The notes below the pieces were generated by a model, which was not told the DNA's origin, did not search any database, and saw nothing but the letters and a program-made list of their open reading frames with translations. Positions 17,668 through 28,063 of a stretch of DNA of 30,559 bases are shown here, one piece after another; position 1 is the first letter of the stretch; every line of letters begins with the position of its first letter. The translations under genes were made by a program, and so were the position numbers. The stretch lies in contig JADGJL010000223.1 of assembly GCA_027600665.1 (NCBI GenBank), forward strand, positions 1 to 30,559, given 5' to 3'. This DNA comes from Irineochytrium annulatum (lineage: Eukaryota; Chytridiomycota; Chytridiomycetes; Chytridiales; Chytridiaceae).

Positions 17668-20443
17668 TCACCACTGCAACTGCGTCCCGTTTACAAACGC
17701 CTCACAAACGGTCCTAACCAAGTTGCAAGACCACACAAGCTCCGCACCCTCTCTCGCAAACAGAGCGAGTTGCTCCGCTGCGTCTAAGTCCGCCACGCTT
17801 GTCACCTCCTCCCTGTCGACAACGACCCCGGCCCACGGGTCCACCACGGCGGGCGCTGGCGGCGTCCACGTACCCTCCTCGAATTGAACGCTCCGCTGCT
17901 GCGCGGGCTTCTCCGGCGCCGGCGGATGCGCCGGTGCCGGCTTGGACCCCGCGTTCCCTGACCCGCTGCCGCTCCACATCCCGCCAAGCCACGTGTCGGG
18001 CCTCGAGAGCCCGAAGACGCGCGACGTCGTGTTCGACCCGTTCGCCGAGTTGCCCGAGCCGCCGCCGGGCACAGCAAGTGACCCGTGATTTGACCCTGGG
18101 TGGACCGCCGCATTAAGGCCCGCAACCGCGCCTGCCAGCGCGTTCCCAACGCCAGCCGCGACTGCCCCAGCACCAGCTGCCACAGCGGCCCCCGCCGCGT
18201 TTACAGCACCCTCGGCCCCTTCGCCTTCTGATCCCGTCGCGCCGTTGCTGCCCTGAGGGCTCCCCGCTCCGCCTTCACCCGGCGGTCCTCCAGGCCCCTG
18301 GTACTCATACCACGAATTAAACGCCGGCGGCCTTGGTGGCGTCCAACCGGCTTTCATGGCGGGCCTCTGCTCCCGCTTTCTAATGCGCTGATCCCGCCAC
18401 CGGAGAATGTTGCGCTCGACGAGAGCTTCCGCGAGGGACATCCGGCCAACGTCTAAGAGTGAGACGAAGAGAACGCCGCCGCGCATAATGATGTCGAGGA
18501 AAAGCTCTCGAAGCTCATCTTCGGACGCCGTCCGTGTCGATTGCTTGCGCGAGCTCAGCGGGGAGCGCTGCGGCCGTTGTGGGATGTGGCGTTGGAGGTG
18601 GCGGAGGAAGGAACGCTCGCGCTTCTTAATGAACACTACAATAATAAAAACCAGATCAGGTTCCCTGGACTTCGCCCCCAACAAAACAAAACAACATAAC
18701 ACGTACTGAAGACGTTGGAGTTGACGTCGCGGAAATAGTTGTCTAACTCCAGGAGGCTGCCGTTGAACGTGGCGACGAAGTGAGCGGCGGTGTCCTGCGT
18801 GAACCGTCGATTGGGGTCCTGAATCCTTGGGTTAACTTCCTTTAAAAGGTACTCGATGATGACGTCGTCCTCCACACCATCCACGGCGTGCAATGTTAAA
18901 CCCCAGTCAAAGCCCCTTACTATTGCAAGAAAAAGTCAGAACGGGGTGACCAGCTCTCGTCGCCAAACATACATCGCTTAATAGCGCCAACAGCGCTCTT
19001 CTCCGAGCAACACAATACGGCATCCAAAATCCCCTCCTTCTCAGCGGCCAGCAGCCAGTTGAAAATCTCGGGAATGGCGTCATATTTCTCCGCCAGCGGT
19101 GACCGCTCGCGGAACAGCAGCTGCACGTCGTCGATTACAAGGAGGACAGGGCCGTGCTTGGACTTGGAAGCGATGAGGCGGAGAGCTTGAGCGATGTGAT
19201 CGAACAGAGTCATATCGACAATGGCGGTCCCGTCATCATCTTCGTCGTCGTCTTGCTCGGCTAAGGAAATCATTGATGCTAATGAACACAACGCGAATTA
19301 GCCTTGCGTTGCAACGAAAGCTAGCAGGATGTCATCCATTACACACCTTCAAGGCTGTCGGCTCCGAGAGTGGTCTCAACGGCTCTCTTGAACGCGTCCC
19401 TCCGAACGGTTAGGGTAACCCTCTCCTCTAACCCTTCGGTCTCCGTCTCGGTCTCTGTGTAGAAGTCATCCTGCACCTCCTCCTCATCCTCCAAGCTCGA
19501 CCCCCCGTGCCGTTTCCGAAGCACAACGGAAAGCTGCAAGTATATCGCGGGTCTTACCCGCCCTTCTTCCGAGACCCACTGCTGCAGAGCCGAGGCTTTG
19601 CCCAAGCCCGGCGCGCCCTCAACTAGAAGCGGCTTGAACCGGCGCTTCGCAGACTTGATCTCGCGGATAAGGTAGTCGATTTGCTTGTAGAAAGGCGGGA
19701 GCTGCGTATCCTCTCGTATCGCAAGACCGGGTCGGCGTCCGCTAACAAGGGATCAATACACAGCAACAAAGCTAAAAGCACGACAAAAGATCTCACCCAA
19801 GAGCCGGCCGACCGCTCAGCCCAGCCACAGCACCCGAAAAAGCACTTTCCGGAGGCTCCACCGGCGCGACATCTAATAGCCTGCCAACAATACTCCGGAC
19901 CAGGTTCGGATCCAGTCCGTGATGCACGTTGTTCATCAGGAACGGTAGGCTATGCACGCTCGACCCGTCTCCCATCCCACCCAAACTCCCTCCGACACCG
20001 CCCGGGCCAACGCCAGGCACTCCGCCACCTCGATCGGATCCGACCCCTCCAATCCCTTGTTTTTCCCCGTTCCCTGCCGAGAAGGTATGATCATCGGAGT
20101 CCCGATCAACGTCTGCCGAGCTGCGATGCGCCGACCGCGACACCTGGTGGGGATCCATCGCGACTATCAGCTTCCCGTTGGACCCGACGCCGTCGTGCCC
20201 ATCCATCGGCGACCCAATCGACAGCGGATCCGAGAGGTCGATGTCGATGTCGAGATGCCGCCGCCGCTGGCCCGGCTTTCCTCCGTTGGGTTTCCTGCCC
20301 ATGCCGCGCTTGGTGTCGAGGAGGCTGGTCTGGTAGAGCGCCACGGCGAGGCCCGTCGCGACGAGGCAGGTGGCGGCGCCGATGACGATGGGGATCCATG
20401 CGTCCGGGATACGCGAGCCCGGGGGTGGAGGTGGTGGCGACAT
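17668..20443 (-). CDS. Membrane-anchored P-loop NTPase (AAA/archaeal-ATPase-like)
   Basis: Five exons join in phase: 19797-20443, 19347-19741, 18973-19278, 18707-18919, 17668-18635, giving 842 residues. A single membrane segment is at about 15-38 (WIPIVIGAATCLVATGLAVAL), followed by a Gly/Ser-rich linker. The NTPase core starts near 230 (LPPFYKQIDYLIREI). Its P-loop is GAPGLGKAS (258-266), where the residue after Lys is Ala rather than Ser/Thr. Walker B is VLLVIDDVQLL (392-402) with both acids intact. ETETETETEG and a DDDEDDD run lie between them. A helical lid region follows (DDVIIEYLLKEVNP, FVATFNGSLLELDNYFRDV), then a long Ala/Gly/Pro-rich tail. The layout resembles archaeal-type ATPase_2/AAA_16 proteins, but I cannot name an orthologue. 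Topology and compartment are unknown; the start is the first ATG of the open frame. Confidence 0.75.
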
Positions 20444-21580
20444 GACGTGGGGAGTTCAATGATTCGGGAAGGATAGGCCCGGCTACCACCGTGAGATGGT
20501 CGAATTGCCCAGGGCGAGTCGACGAGGCGGTTCGAGCTCGCTTGCTAACCTCGACGATGCGACGTTCTCGTTTGAGGCGACACCCAAGGCCAAAAGTGAA
20601 ATCGGATGTGCTGAGCGAGATTCCAACCCAAGGTCTGAATCTCCCCCCCGTCGTTGACCTCAGCGATGTCGTCCGTCGCGGGCCGATGCTGCAAGGGAAT
20701 CGGTCCACCTCGGTGGTGGTCGGGGAGGTCGGCACAAAGATTTTTTTCAATTCAACATCAATCGCGACGTGACACGTTGAGACGGATTGCGGGCGGCTGG
20801 TCGCTGGCGGCAGCCGTGGTGATCTGGCCTCGACCTTTATATCTTTCCGTGACTTCGAAGAACGACAGCTGCCGCCGCAGCCGTGCCATGGCCGAGAAAC
20901 AGGCCCGCCCTTCCCAGCTCATGGATGACGGCTGCAATTTCGCGGACAGGGAAGACTTCACCGACACCGATTGTGAAGTACGCGATTCTGCGTCACGACT
21001 GTCGGAGGCAAGCTCTTTGCTCGCGCTACGTTCCTGTGCCAGCAAGTTAACCTGCGAAAGTCGACGAATGCCTCGTTCTGGGGCTGTCTTGACCTTGTCG
21101 ACGCTGTTATGAATTGCTGAGCATTCCTGCTACCTTGTGCAGCAACTCTTGCGCGCTCATGCTCAACTATTTCAACTCTACGATTTAGGCAGATACTTTC
21201 GACCGGCACATCCTCTGCTATTGTCCGTCTTTCGCATCTCGAGCTATCAAGGGCTGGGTCGATTCTGCGGCGAGGACGTGGAGCACATCACAATCTGTAT
21301 GTACAGCTGTGTTGGTTCAGGCGCAAGGTGAAGTAGCTTAGTGATGTCCTCACGATGTTATGACGTCCACATCAAAATACTTGATAGTTCAGTTGGGCTG
21401 TCTGGCTGTCGGCATCCGACGGATAACAGATGGGCGCATCCCACCCAGAGCAAGCCGCGACCTCGCCGAGGCCGATCTGTAAGTGCCTGGACAAGAAAGG
21501 GGTGTGACCAACATAAGGGCGTGTGTTTCAACCGATCGAAGTCGATCACGGCTGAAGAAACTGAAGTCATCCGCGCGAGG
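20444..21580. other. Divergent intergenic region between the NTPase and tricalbin genes
   Basis: About 1.1 kb between two start codons pointing away from each other. Short frames cross it on both strands, but none shows a conserved motif and none splices into a recognisable domain. It has a TTTATATC stretch near 20836 and a T-run near 20742. A perfect GTAAGT donor at 21479-21484 lies about 100 bp before the tricalbin ATG, which suggests a possible 5'-leader intron. Both promoters should be here. Confidence 0.45.
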
Positions 21581-24500
21581 ATGGTCGCCCCCAACGCTGT
21601 CGGCGGCAAGGCTGGCCCGGACGATGCCGGCGCGTACGTGATCGCTACTGCCGCGACCACTACGTCGTCGTCGGGCAATGCTGATCCGACCGGTGGGAAG
21701 AGCACTCCGCCGGTGGATGCGTTCAAACCCGGCCTCTCCTTCCGCGGAGCAGCTGCCACCGTCGCACAGGTAAAGGCCATCCGGGGGAAGAAGGCATCCG
21801 ACGAGCAGGAGGCGACCACGCCGTCAATGCAGAGGAAGAACCTCAAGTCGTTTGGCAACACGATCATTGCTGGCCGAACGTTCGCCAAGACCAAGGCTGG
21901 CTCCGACGGCCTCACGGCGGCCCAGGCCATCACCCGCCTGACAGGGACGATCTTTGACTCGGACGATCAGATCCCCGCCGTGCTGCGTGGCCCACTTGTG
22001 TTCGCCGTCTCGCGCTCGGACCAGATCGCCAAGACGATAGAGACGTACAAGAAGCAGGTGGACGCGCTGATCCACTGGGAGGTCCTCACGAGCTCTATTT
22101 ACGTCACGACGGCCTTGGTTTGGGCCTACCTCCTTGGGAGGTTCGGCTTTTCGTTCGCGTGGTGCATCCTCGTGATCCTGTTCGTGGCGAACGCGTTTAA
22201 GAGGAACCTACGGACCATGAAGCATCGCGTCGCGATTGAGACGACGAGGAACCTGGCCATCAGGAGGCTCGAGAATGAGTCGGAGACGGTCGAGTGGTTC
22301 AACAAGTTCGTTCAGAGGCTTTGGGTCCAGATGGAGCCGTCGATGTCCGCGGGCATCAAGAGCTCGCTTGAAGGCACTCTGGCTGCGTCGAACGTCTCCC
22401 TCCCGCACTTTACGCTCGGCTCTGCCAGCCCTAGAATAGAGACGATTCGGACCATTGCCAAGACGTCCGACGACGTGCATCTCATGGACTGGGACCTCAA
22501 CTTCACGCCGGTGGACGAGGACGATTTTTCGAAGAGGGAGAAGGAGCTCGGCGACGTCAGGAACTCGCGGATCGAGCTTGTGGCCAAAGTCGGTGTAGTC
22601 GCGATCCCCGTCTTGGTGACGGGCATCGAGTTCAAGGGGAAGTTACGCATCGGGATTAAGTACATGTCCAAGTACCCGCACATCAAGTTGGTCGAGTACA
22701 GCTTCCTTGAGGCGCCATCGGTGGCATTTAACCTGCGGCCCTTAAAATCCTTTGACTTGATGGACGTGAGTGATACCTTCGATTGCTATGCGCTTGTGCG
22801 CTAAAATTATTTTGACTTGCAGATTGGTCTTGCTGGGCTGGTGGATGGTATCATAGCTTCAAGCTTGAAAAGCTACGTGGAGCCCAACAAGAACATCATT
22901 GATATCGAGGCGATGTTTGAGGGCACCGACTCCGACGCTCCCGTCGGCGTCCTCTGCATCAAGGTCTTTGAGGCGAAGGATCTTAAGAACGTCGAGCTTG
23001 CCGGCGTTTCGGACCCGTACGTAAAGGTGACGATCGCTGGGCAAGAGGTTTGCAGGTCCAAGGCGGTTGATGGAAGGTGAGTTTTTCCTCTTCATATTTC
23101 GTCTATGCGACAACTAACTCTCTGCAGCCTCAACCCCTACTGGGGCGAGACCTACTACATCCCTATCATGAAGTCGCAAATCACCATCCCCCCCGATCTT
23201 CCGCCAAAAGCTGCCCGCCCAGACGAGTTTAAGATCCACGTCTTCGATAAGAACGAGTCGATTGCCGACAAGTCCATGGGCTTCACCGATACCCTTAAGT
23301 TCTCCCGTTGGATCAAGCTCCTGGAGCCTCTCAAGGCCGTCCGAAAACCCACCTCCGATGACGAAACCGAGAGCGCGCTGGCATCCGACCCGGCGCTCCC
23401 CGTCGACATCCGCGGCCGCGTGGCGGGTGACGATGCGCCCCTTACCAAAGTCGAGCGCGACACGCTCCTGGCCGAGTGGGGTTCGCCCTTCGCTTGCGAC
23501 AGCGATGTGTGGAAGACGCTTAACCAGGAAGAGGGCGGCAAGTTGCGTGGCGAGCTTCGCGTCGACATGACGTATTACCCCGTTAAGCCGCCGTTGGAGG
23601 AGGAGGAGGAAGACAAGGAGACCGCGGCCAAGGCGCTCGCGGCCGCTATGGAGAGCGCCACGGCCGTTGAGAGGAAGAGGATGGAGGAAGCCATGGCCGC
23701 GAAGGTTAAGGCCAAGGAAGACGCGTTGAAGGCTAGGGCTGAGAGGGAGAAGAAGCTTAAAGTGGGGGTTTTGACGGTTGTCGTGCATCAGGCGAAGGAG
23801 TTGCCGTGCGGGAAGAGCGCGAACCCGACAACGACCGTCATTATCGATGGGGTTCGGTGCCCGAAGAGTCCCGGCAAGGAGATCGGGAAGACGGGCTTGG
23901 CGAAGAAGACGAACAATCCAGTTTGGGATTATTCCGTCCCCGTGTACATCGAGGATATCGACAAGGCGAGGCTGTTATTTGCGGTACACGATGGGAACCA
24001 AGGTTCGCATCTTGGCAAATGTGAGGTTGCCGTCAAGGATGTTGTCAACAAGGTTCGTCATATGGGGTTGTTAGAACTGAAAGAATGTCTCACCATGTTG
24101 TTCTGGTAACAGGCACCCACGGACACTCCCAACGACTGGTTCAAGCTCTCCGGTGTCACCGGCAAGTTGCGGCTTTCGTTCAAGTGGCAACCTGTCGACG
24201 TTGAACGCTGCCACGACCCGACGGCAATTGTCCGCAAGGAACCCCTAGGCATGCTGAAGGTGAAGATCATTGAGGCGAAGGGCGTCGCGAACGTCGAGGC
24301 GTTCCGCAAGTCCGACCCATACGTTAAGCTTCACCTCTCGCGCCAAACCGTCGGCGGCACGCGCGTGCGCGAAAACACCATCGATCCAGTCTGGAACGAG
24401 ATCTTCTACGCCGTTTGCTATTCCCGACGCCAGGCCATTCGGATGGAGCTCTTTGACTTCAACAAAGTCAAGAAGGACGTCAGCCTTGGTCAGGTCGATC

Positions 24501-27480
24501 TCTTTATCAACGAGCTGTTGAACCCCCCCGTCGTTCATAACGCCGAGGGCACGAAGGAGGTTCGGATCGACGAGGAGCTTGACGAAGATGGAAACGTCAT
24601 CGAGTCGCACGACGCTGAGCACGAGATGGACCCGTTACGTGAGGCGTGGATAAGCAGGCAGATGAAGGACGGGTTTAAGGTTACGCGGCTCGGCAACGTC
24701 ATGGACGTCTGGGTATGAACTACATTATTACCTTTCGTATTGTCTTATTAACGCTGCACAGGCACCTATTTATATTCGCGTGAACGAGGACGCCTCAACT
24801 GACGACGTTCGTACGCGCGGTGTCTCGGCTCCACCGGCGCTCCTGAGCGCCACCACTAACGTCGTTGGGACCGCCGGGTCGACCGCGCTCAACTTTGTCG
24901 GGTTTGGTCCCGGTGCGAAGGCCGGGCAGAAGGGACACCTGCACTTTGAACTCGAGCTACTCCGGGTGGATGAAAATCACTATATCCGTCCGGAGAGCGC
25001 AGACGTGAAGGAGAGGGAGAGCGCGATTCGGGAGGAGAGGGAGGCGAAGGCCTGCTTGGTGGAGGTTGTAGAGAAGGATTCGAGCAGGCGGCCGTCGATT
25101 AATGTGCAGAGGACGTCGTCAGCCGGACAGGCCTCGTCGCAGATCATGCCGGACACCACGGCGGAGGTCGAGGCGATCGGCAAGGTCGAGGTAACGAAGT
25201 TGCCCGGGAACGAGGAGAGACACTTCCTGGAGGTGCCTGTGGGGAAGCCTGCGGACACGGTTAGCATCGACGAGTTCCATGAGACGAGCGAGAGCTTGAC
25301 GGATGCGAACGTGACGGACTCGGTGAAGGGCAGCAACGAGGGGATCGCGATGACGAAGGACGGATCGAGGCAACAGCTTAAGGTCCGTTTCGAAACAGCA
25401 CCGGAAATTTTAAAGGAGTTCCGTAAGTACTGGTTGATCATTCTGAAATTCTTGTGTGTTAATTGTGATGTTACGCTACTATTCTAGCTGCTGGCATTAT
25501 CCGATTCCGTATTCATCGCGCCCACAAGCTTGCTCGACCTGGAACCTACTACGTTTCGATTGTTCTAGACGACGAGGAGGCGGCGCATACCCGCGTGCAT
25601 ACACGGACGCGAGAGCCCGAGTGGGAGGCGCCGTGCGATGTCTTCGTCAAGAACATGGCGGTGCAGAAACTCAAGATCATAATGAAGACAGCCGGCGAGG
25701 AGTTGAAGCGCAGTCAAAACGACCGGGTCGTCGGCGTCTGGGAAGGCGATTTGCGGGATATTGTTGGGAACAGGGAATGCGTGATTAACTTAGAGGGTGA
25801 AGGTGGTGGCGCGCAGCTGGTAGTCAGCGTCGGGTATGCTCCGATAGTGATGGACGGTGATGAGGAGGGGTCAAAAAGTGAGTGCTTTTTAATTTTACTC
25901 TCTATGGTCACGTAACTTACGCTTTGCAGATATGGGCGTTCTCTATATTGATATTGTCGACGCGGCGAACCTGGAGGCAGTCGACAGCGGAGGCACCTCC
26001 GACCCCTACTGCGTTGTCGACCTAAATGATTCGGCTATCCATCGTACTGCTATTCACCGGAAGAACCTGAATCCGACCTTCAACGAGACTGTGATGGCGA
26101 ACGTCAAGTCCCGCCTCCGCAGCAACGTCACCATCACTGTTCGCGACCACAACACGATCGGGAAGCACAAGATCCTGGGCACGGTCTCGCTCCAGCTCGC
26201 GCGGGTGAAGCCTGAGGAGCTCTTGTTCGCGTCCCTGCCCCTACAAGGCGCCCGCGGCGGCTTCCTCCGCCTGCGTCTCTATTTCGATCCCCGGATCCTG
26301 GACGAGTCCGCCTTCGAGCCGGACAACAGCCGGATGGAGAAGCGCGAGGACCATGCGCTTGGCAAGCTCGTGAAGGGCGGCACAGGCATGCTTTCGGGCT
26401 CGCTGATCACGAGCGTAGAGATTCTAGCCGGGAAGCACGGCGACCCGAAACAGGATCAGAAGGGTGTCGTCTCCGCCGAGGAGATGGCGAAGTTGAAAGG
26501 CGCGGAGATCAGGCTGCTTGGGGACACCCGGGTTGGCGCGGCACGCAGCGAGAGTAGACAGGCGATTGAGAGGAGCGAGAGCAGGCAGGAGCTGGAGAGG
26601 AGCGAGAGTAGGGTGGGGATGCTTCGACCGGAAAGTGGGGCATCGTCTCCGCCACCAGCGGATATGTCCCGGAGCGCCTCGAGATCGAGCGTTATGTTCG
26701 CGGATCTGATTCAGCAGCAAGAGATGAACGCCCTGAGCGGACAGGTTTCCATAACGATCGTTGGCGCGAGAGATCTAAAGCCTGTTGATGAGGGAGGAAC
26801 CTCGGATCCTTACGTGAAAGGTGAGTTTGTCTTTGCTTCAACTGGCCGCAAAGATGAAAACTAACGCAGCATTGCCGTTAGTTACCCAACAGGTGCACGG
26901 CAAGGTGAAGACCCTTCTTAAGACGAGGGTGATCAAGCGGACGCTCAACCCCATCTGGACAAACGAGACCGTCGTCATCAAGGTCCCGCCCACCCAGATC
27001 CGCCTCCTCGTCCGCGATAAGAACACCTTCGCCGAGTCGAAGCCGCTCGGCGAGGTCGACGTCGACCTTGCAAAGCTCCTCCCGCACGGCGAGACCGAGT
27101 TCGACGCTTGGCTCAGCCTTGGGCTCGGCGGCACGGGCGAGATCCGGATCACAGGCCACTTGAAGGACCATGCCGGCGGCGGTAGCACTGCGGGTAGCGC
27201 CGCAGGGAGCTCCCATAATCTGAACCACACGGCGAGCACCTCCAGCTTAGGTCCCTCGATGCTGCGGAGCGTCGGCTCGTTCGGGTCGCTGGGGGGACCT
27301 TCGACGTCGGACCCGTCCGTGGAGGAGTCGAGGTCGAGGCCGTTGTCACCCGCGGCGAGTGAGTCGGGGAGCGTGGTCACGCTCGAGTCGATCACTGGTA
27401 CGGGGACGGGAAGTGGGAACGGAACCCCCGTGCTTGAGAGGAAGCGGTTCACGCTTTTTAAGGGAAAATCGAAGCAGTGA
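21581..27480 (+). CDS. Tricalbin / extended-synaptotagmin-like protein (SMP + multiple C2 domains)
   Basis: ER-anchored lipid-transfer tether of ER-plasma membrane contact sites. Eight exons: 21581-22765, 22823-23076, 23128-24052, 24113-24712, 24762-25422, 25488-25877, 25930-26820, 26882-27480, all phases consistent, giving 1834 residues (yeast tricalbins are clearly shorter). A membrane hairpin is at about 170-206 (SSIYVTTALVWAYLL, FAWCILVILFVANAF). The SMP domain covers about 234-420 (ETVEWFNKFVQRLWVQMEP to VDGIIASSLKSYVEPN). C2-like units start near 434 (GVLCIKVFEAKDLKNV), 690 (GVLTVVVHQAKELP), 832 (GMLKVKIIEAKGV), 1209 (AGIIRFRIHRAHKL), 1340 (GVLYIDIVDAANL) and 1608 (GQVSITIVGARDLK). Only the last two keep both loop-1 acids (D..GGTSDPY). 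A charged Ala/Glu/Lys-rich coiled-coil-like stretch is at about 633-690, and a 9-residue RSESR repeat lies at about 1544. Start: first ATG with good spacing; an in-frame ATG exists at 21341. Confidence 0.93.
26544..26651 (+). repeat. 27-bp (9-residue) RSESR repeat inside the tricalbin gene
   Basis: Three consecutive 27-bp units encode RSESRQAIE, RSESRQELE and RSESRVGML, and a decayed fourth encodes RPESGASSP. They lie in the linker between the fifth and sixth C2-like domains (residues about 1544-1579). The Arg/Ser/Glu pattern is likely a flexible, phosphorylatable, charged linker; the repeat itself is directly visible. Confidence 0.85.
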
Positions 27481-28063
27481 TTCTGGGCCCTAAGAAGACG
27501 GTTGCTAGCATTTTTTGGTAGCTCCAGAGGGTGCAGTTAGTTGGGTTATTAGTGGCGTTTGTTTATTATATGGGACCGTTGGTTTGAAAGCCCTGCATTT
27601 GTGAGACACTCGCTTTCTTTCCTCCGATTTTATTTACTTTTGCTTCATAATTATGCTGAACATTTACTGCCCACCTTTTTATTCTGCGTTGCTGGCAGCT
27701 TTTTATTCTTCGATCGTGCTAGTAAAGACATTTTTACCGTGTTGAACACCTCATTCACGCGAGTCCTCATTACAATTTGATTGTACTGCGTAAACGTCAA
27801 GTATTTTAGGTCGTTATCCCTGCATGTCCTTCGCTCCGGTACGACTCCTTGGTGAAACCGCCTGGCTGCAACTTTGCACCCTCGGTCAAGCAAGGGTCGG
27901 TCGCACGTCGTCTCCCTGCCGCCATCGCTGGCGGAGTCCGTCGTCGTCCGCAGCCCACCTCGCAGGTCGATAACGCTGAAGCCCCGAGCGGACGGGAACG
28001 GTGTGTGCTGGCGTCTCCGTTGTGGCGATCGGACCCGTAACCTCGATCTCGTCCTAGATCGCC
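27481..28063. other. Intergenic region, no gene seen
   Basis: About 580 bp between tricalbin and the SH3 membrane-protein gene, both on the + strand. The first ~300 bp are AT-rich, as expected for a 3' end; the rest turns GC-rich. A short frame at 27559-27780 is Phe/Leu-rich with no recognisable motif. The part near 27950-27966 ends in CAG and could be a 3' splice site of a leader intron, but no upstream coding exon can be shown. Confidence 0.45.

Noticed and set aside
19681..20385. 234-codon open frame on the + strand
   Set aside because: It lies opposite the NTPase exons, is Arg/Ser/Pro-rich as expected for an antisense shadow of GC-rich coding sequence, and has no motif.
20525..20545. GGTTCGA-like tRNA B-box
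   Set aside because: No matching A box, acceptor stem or anticodon arm can be laid out around it.
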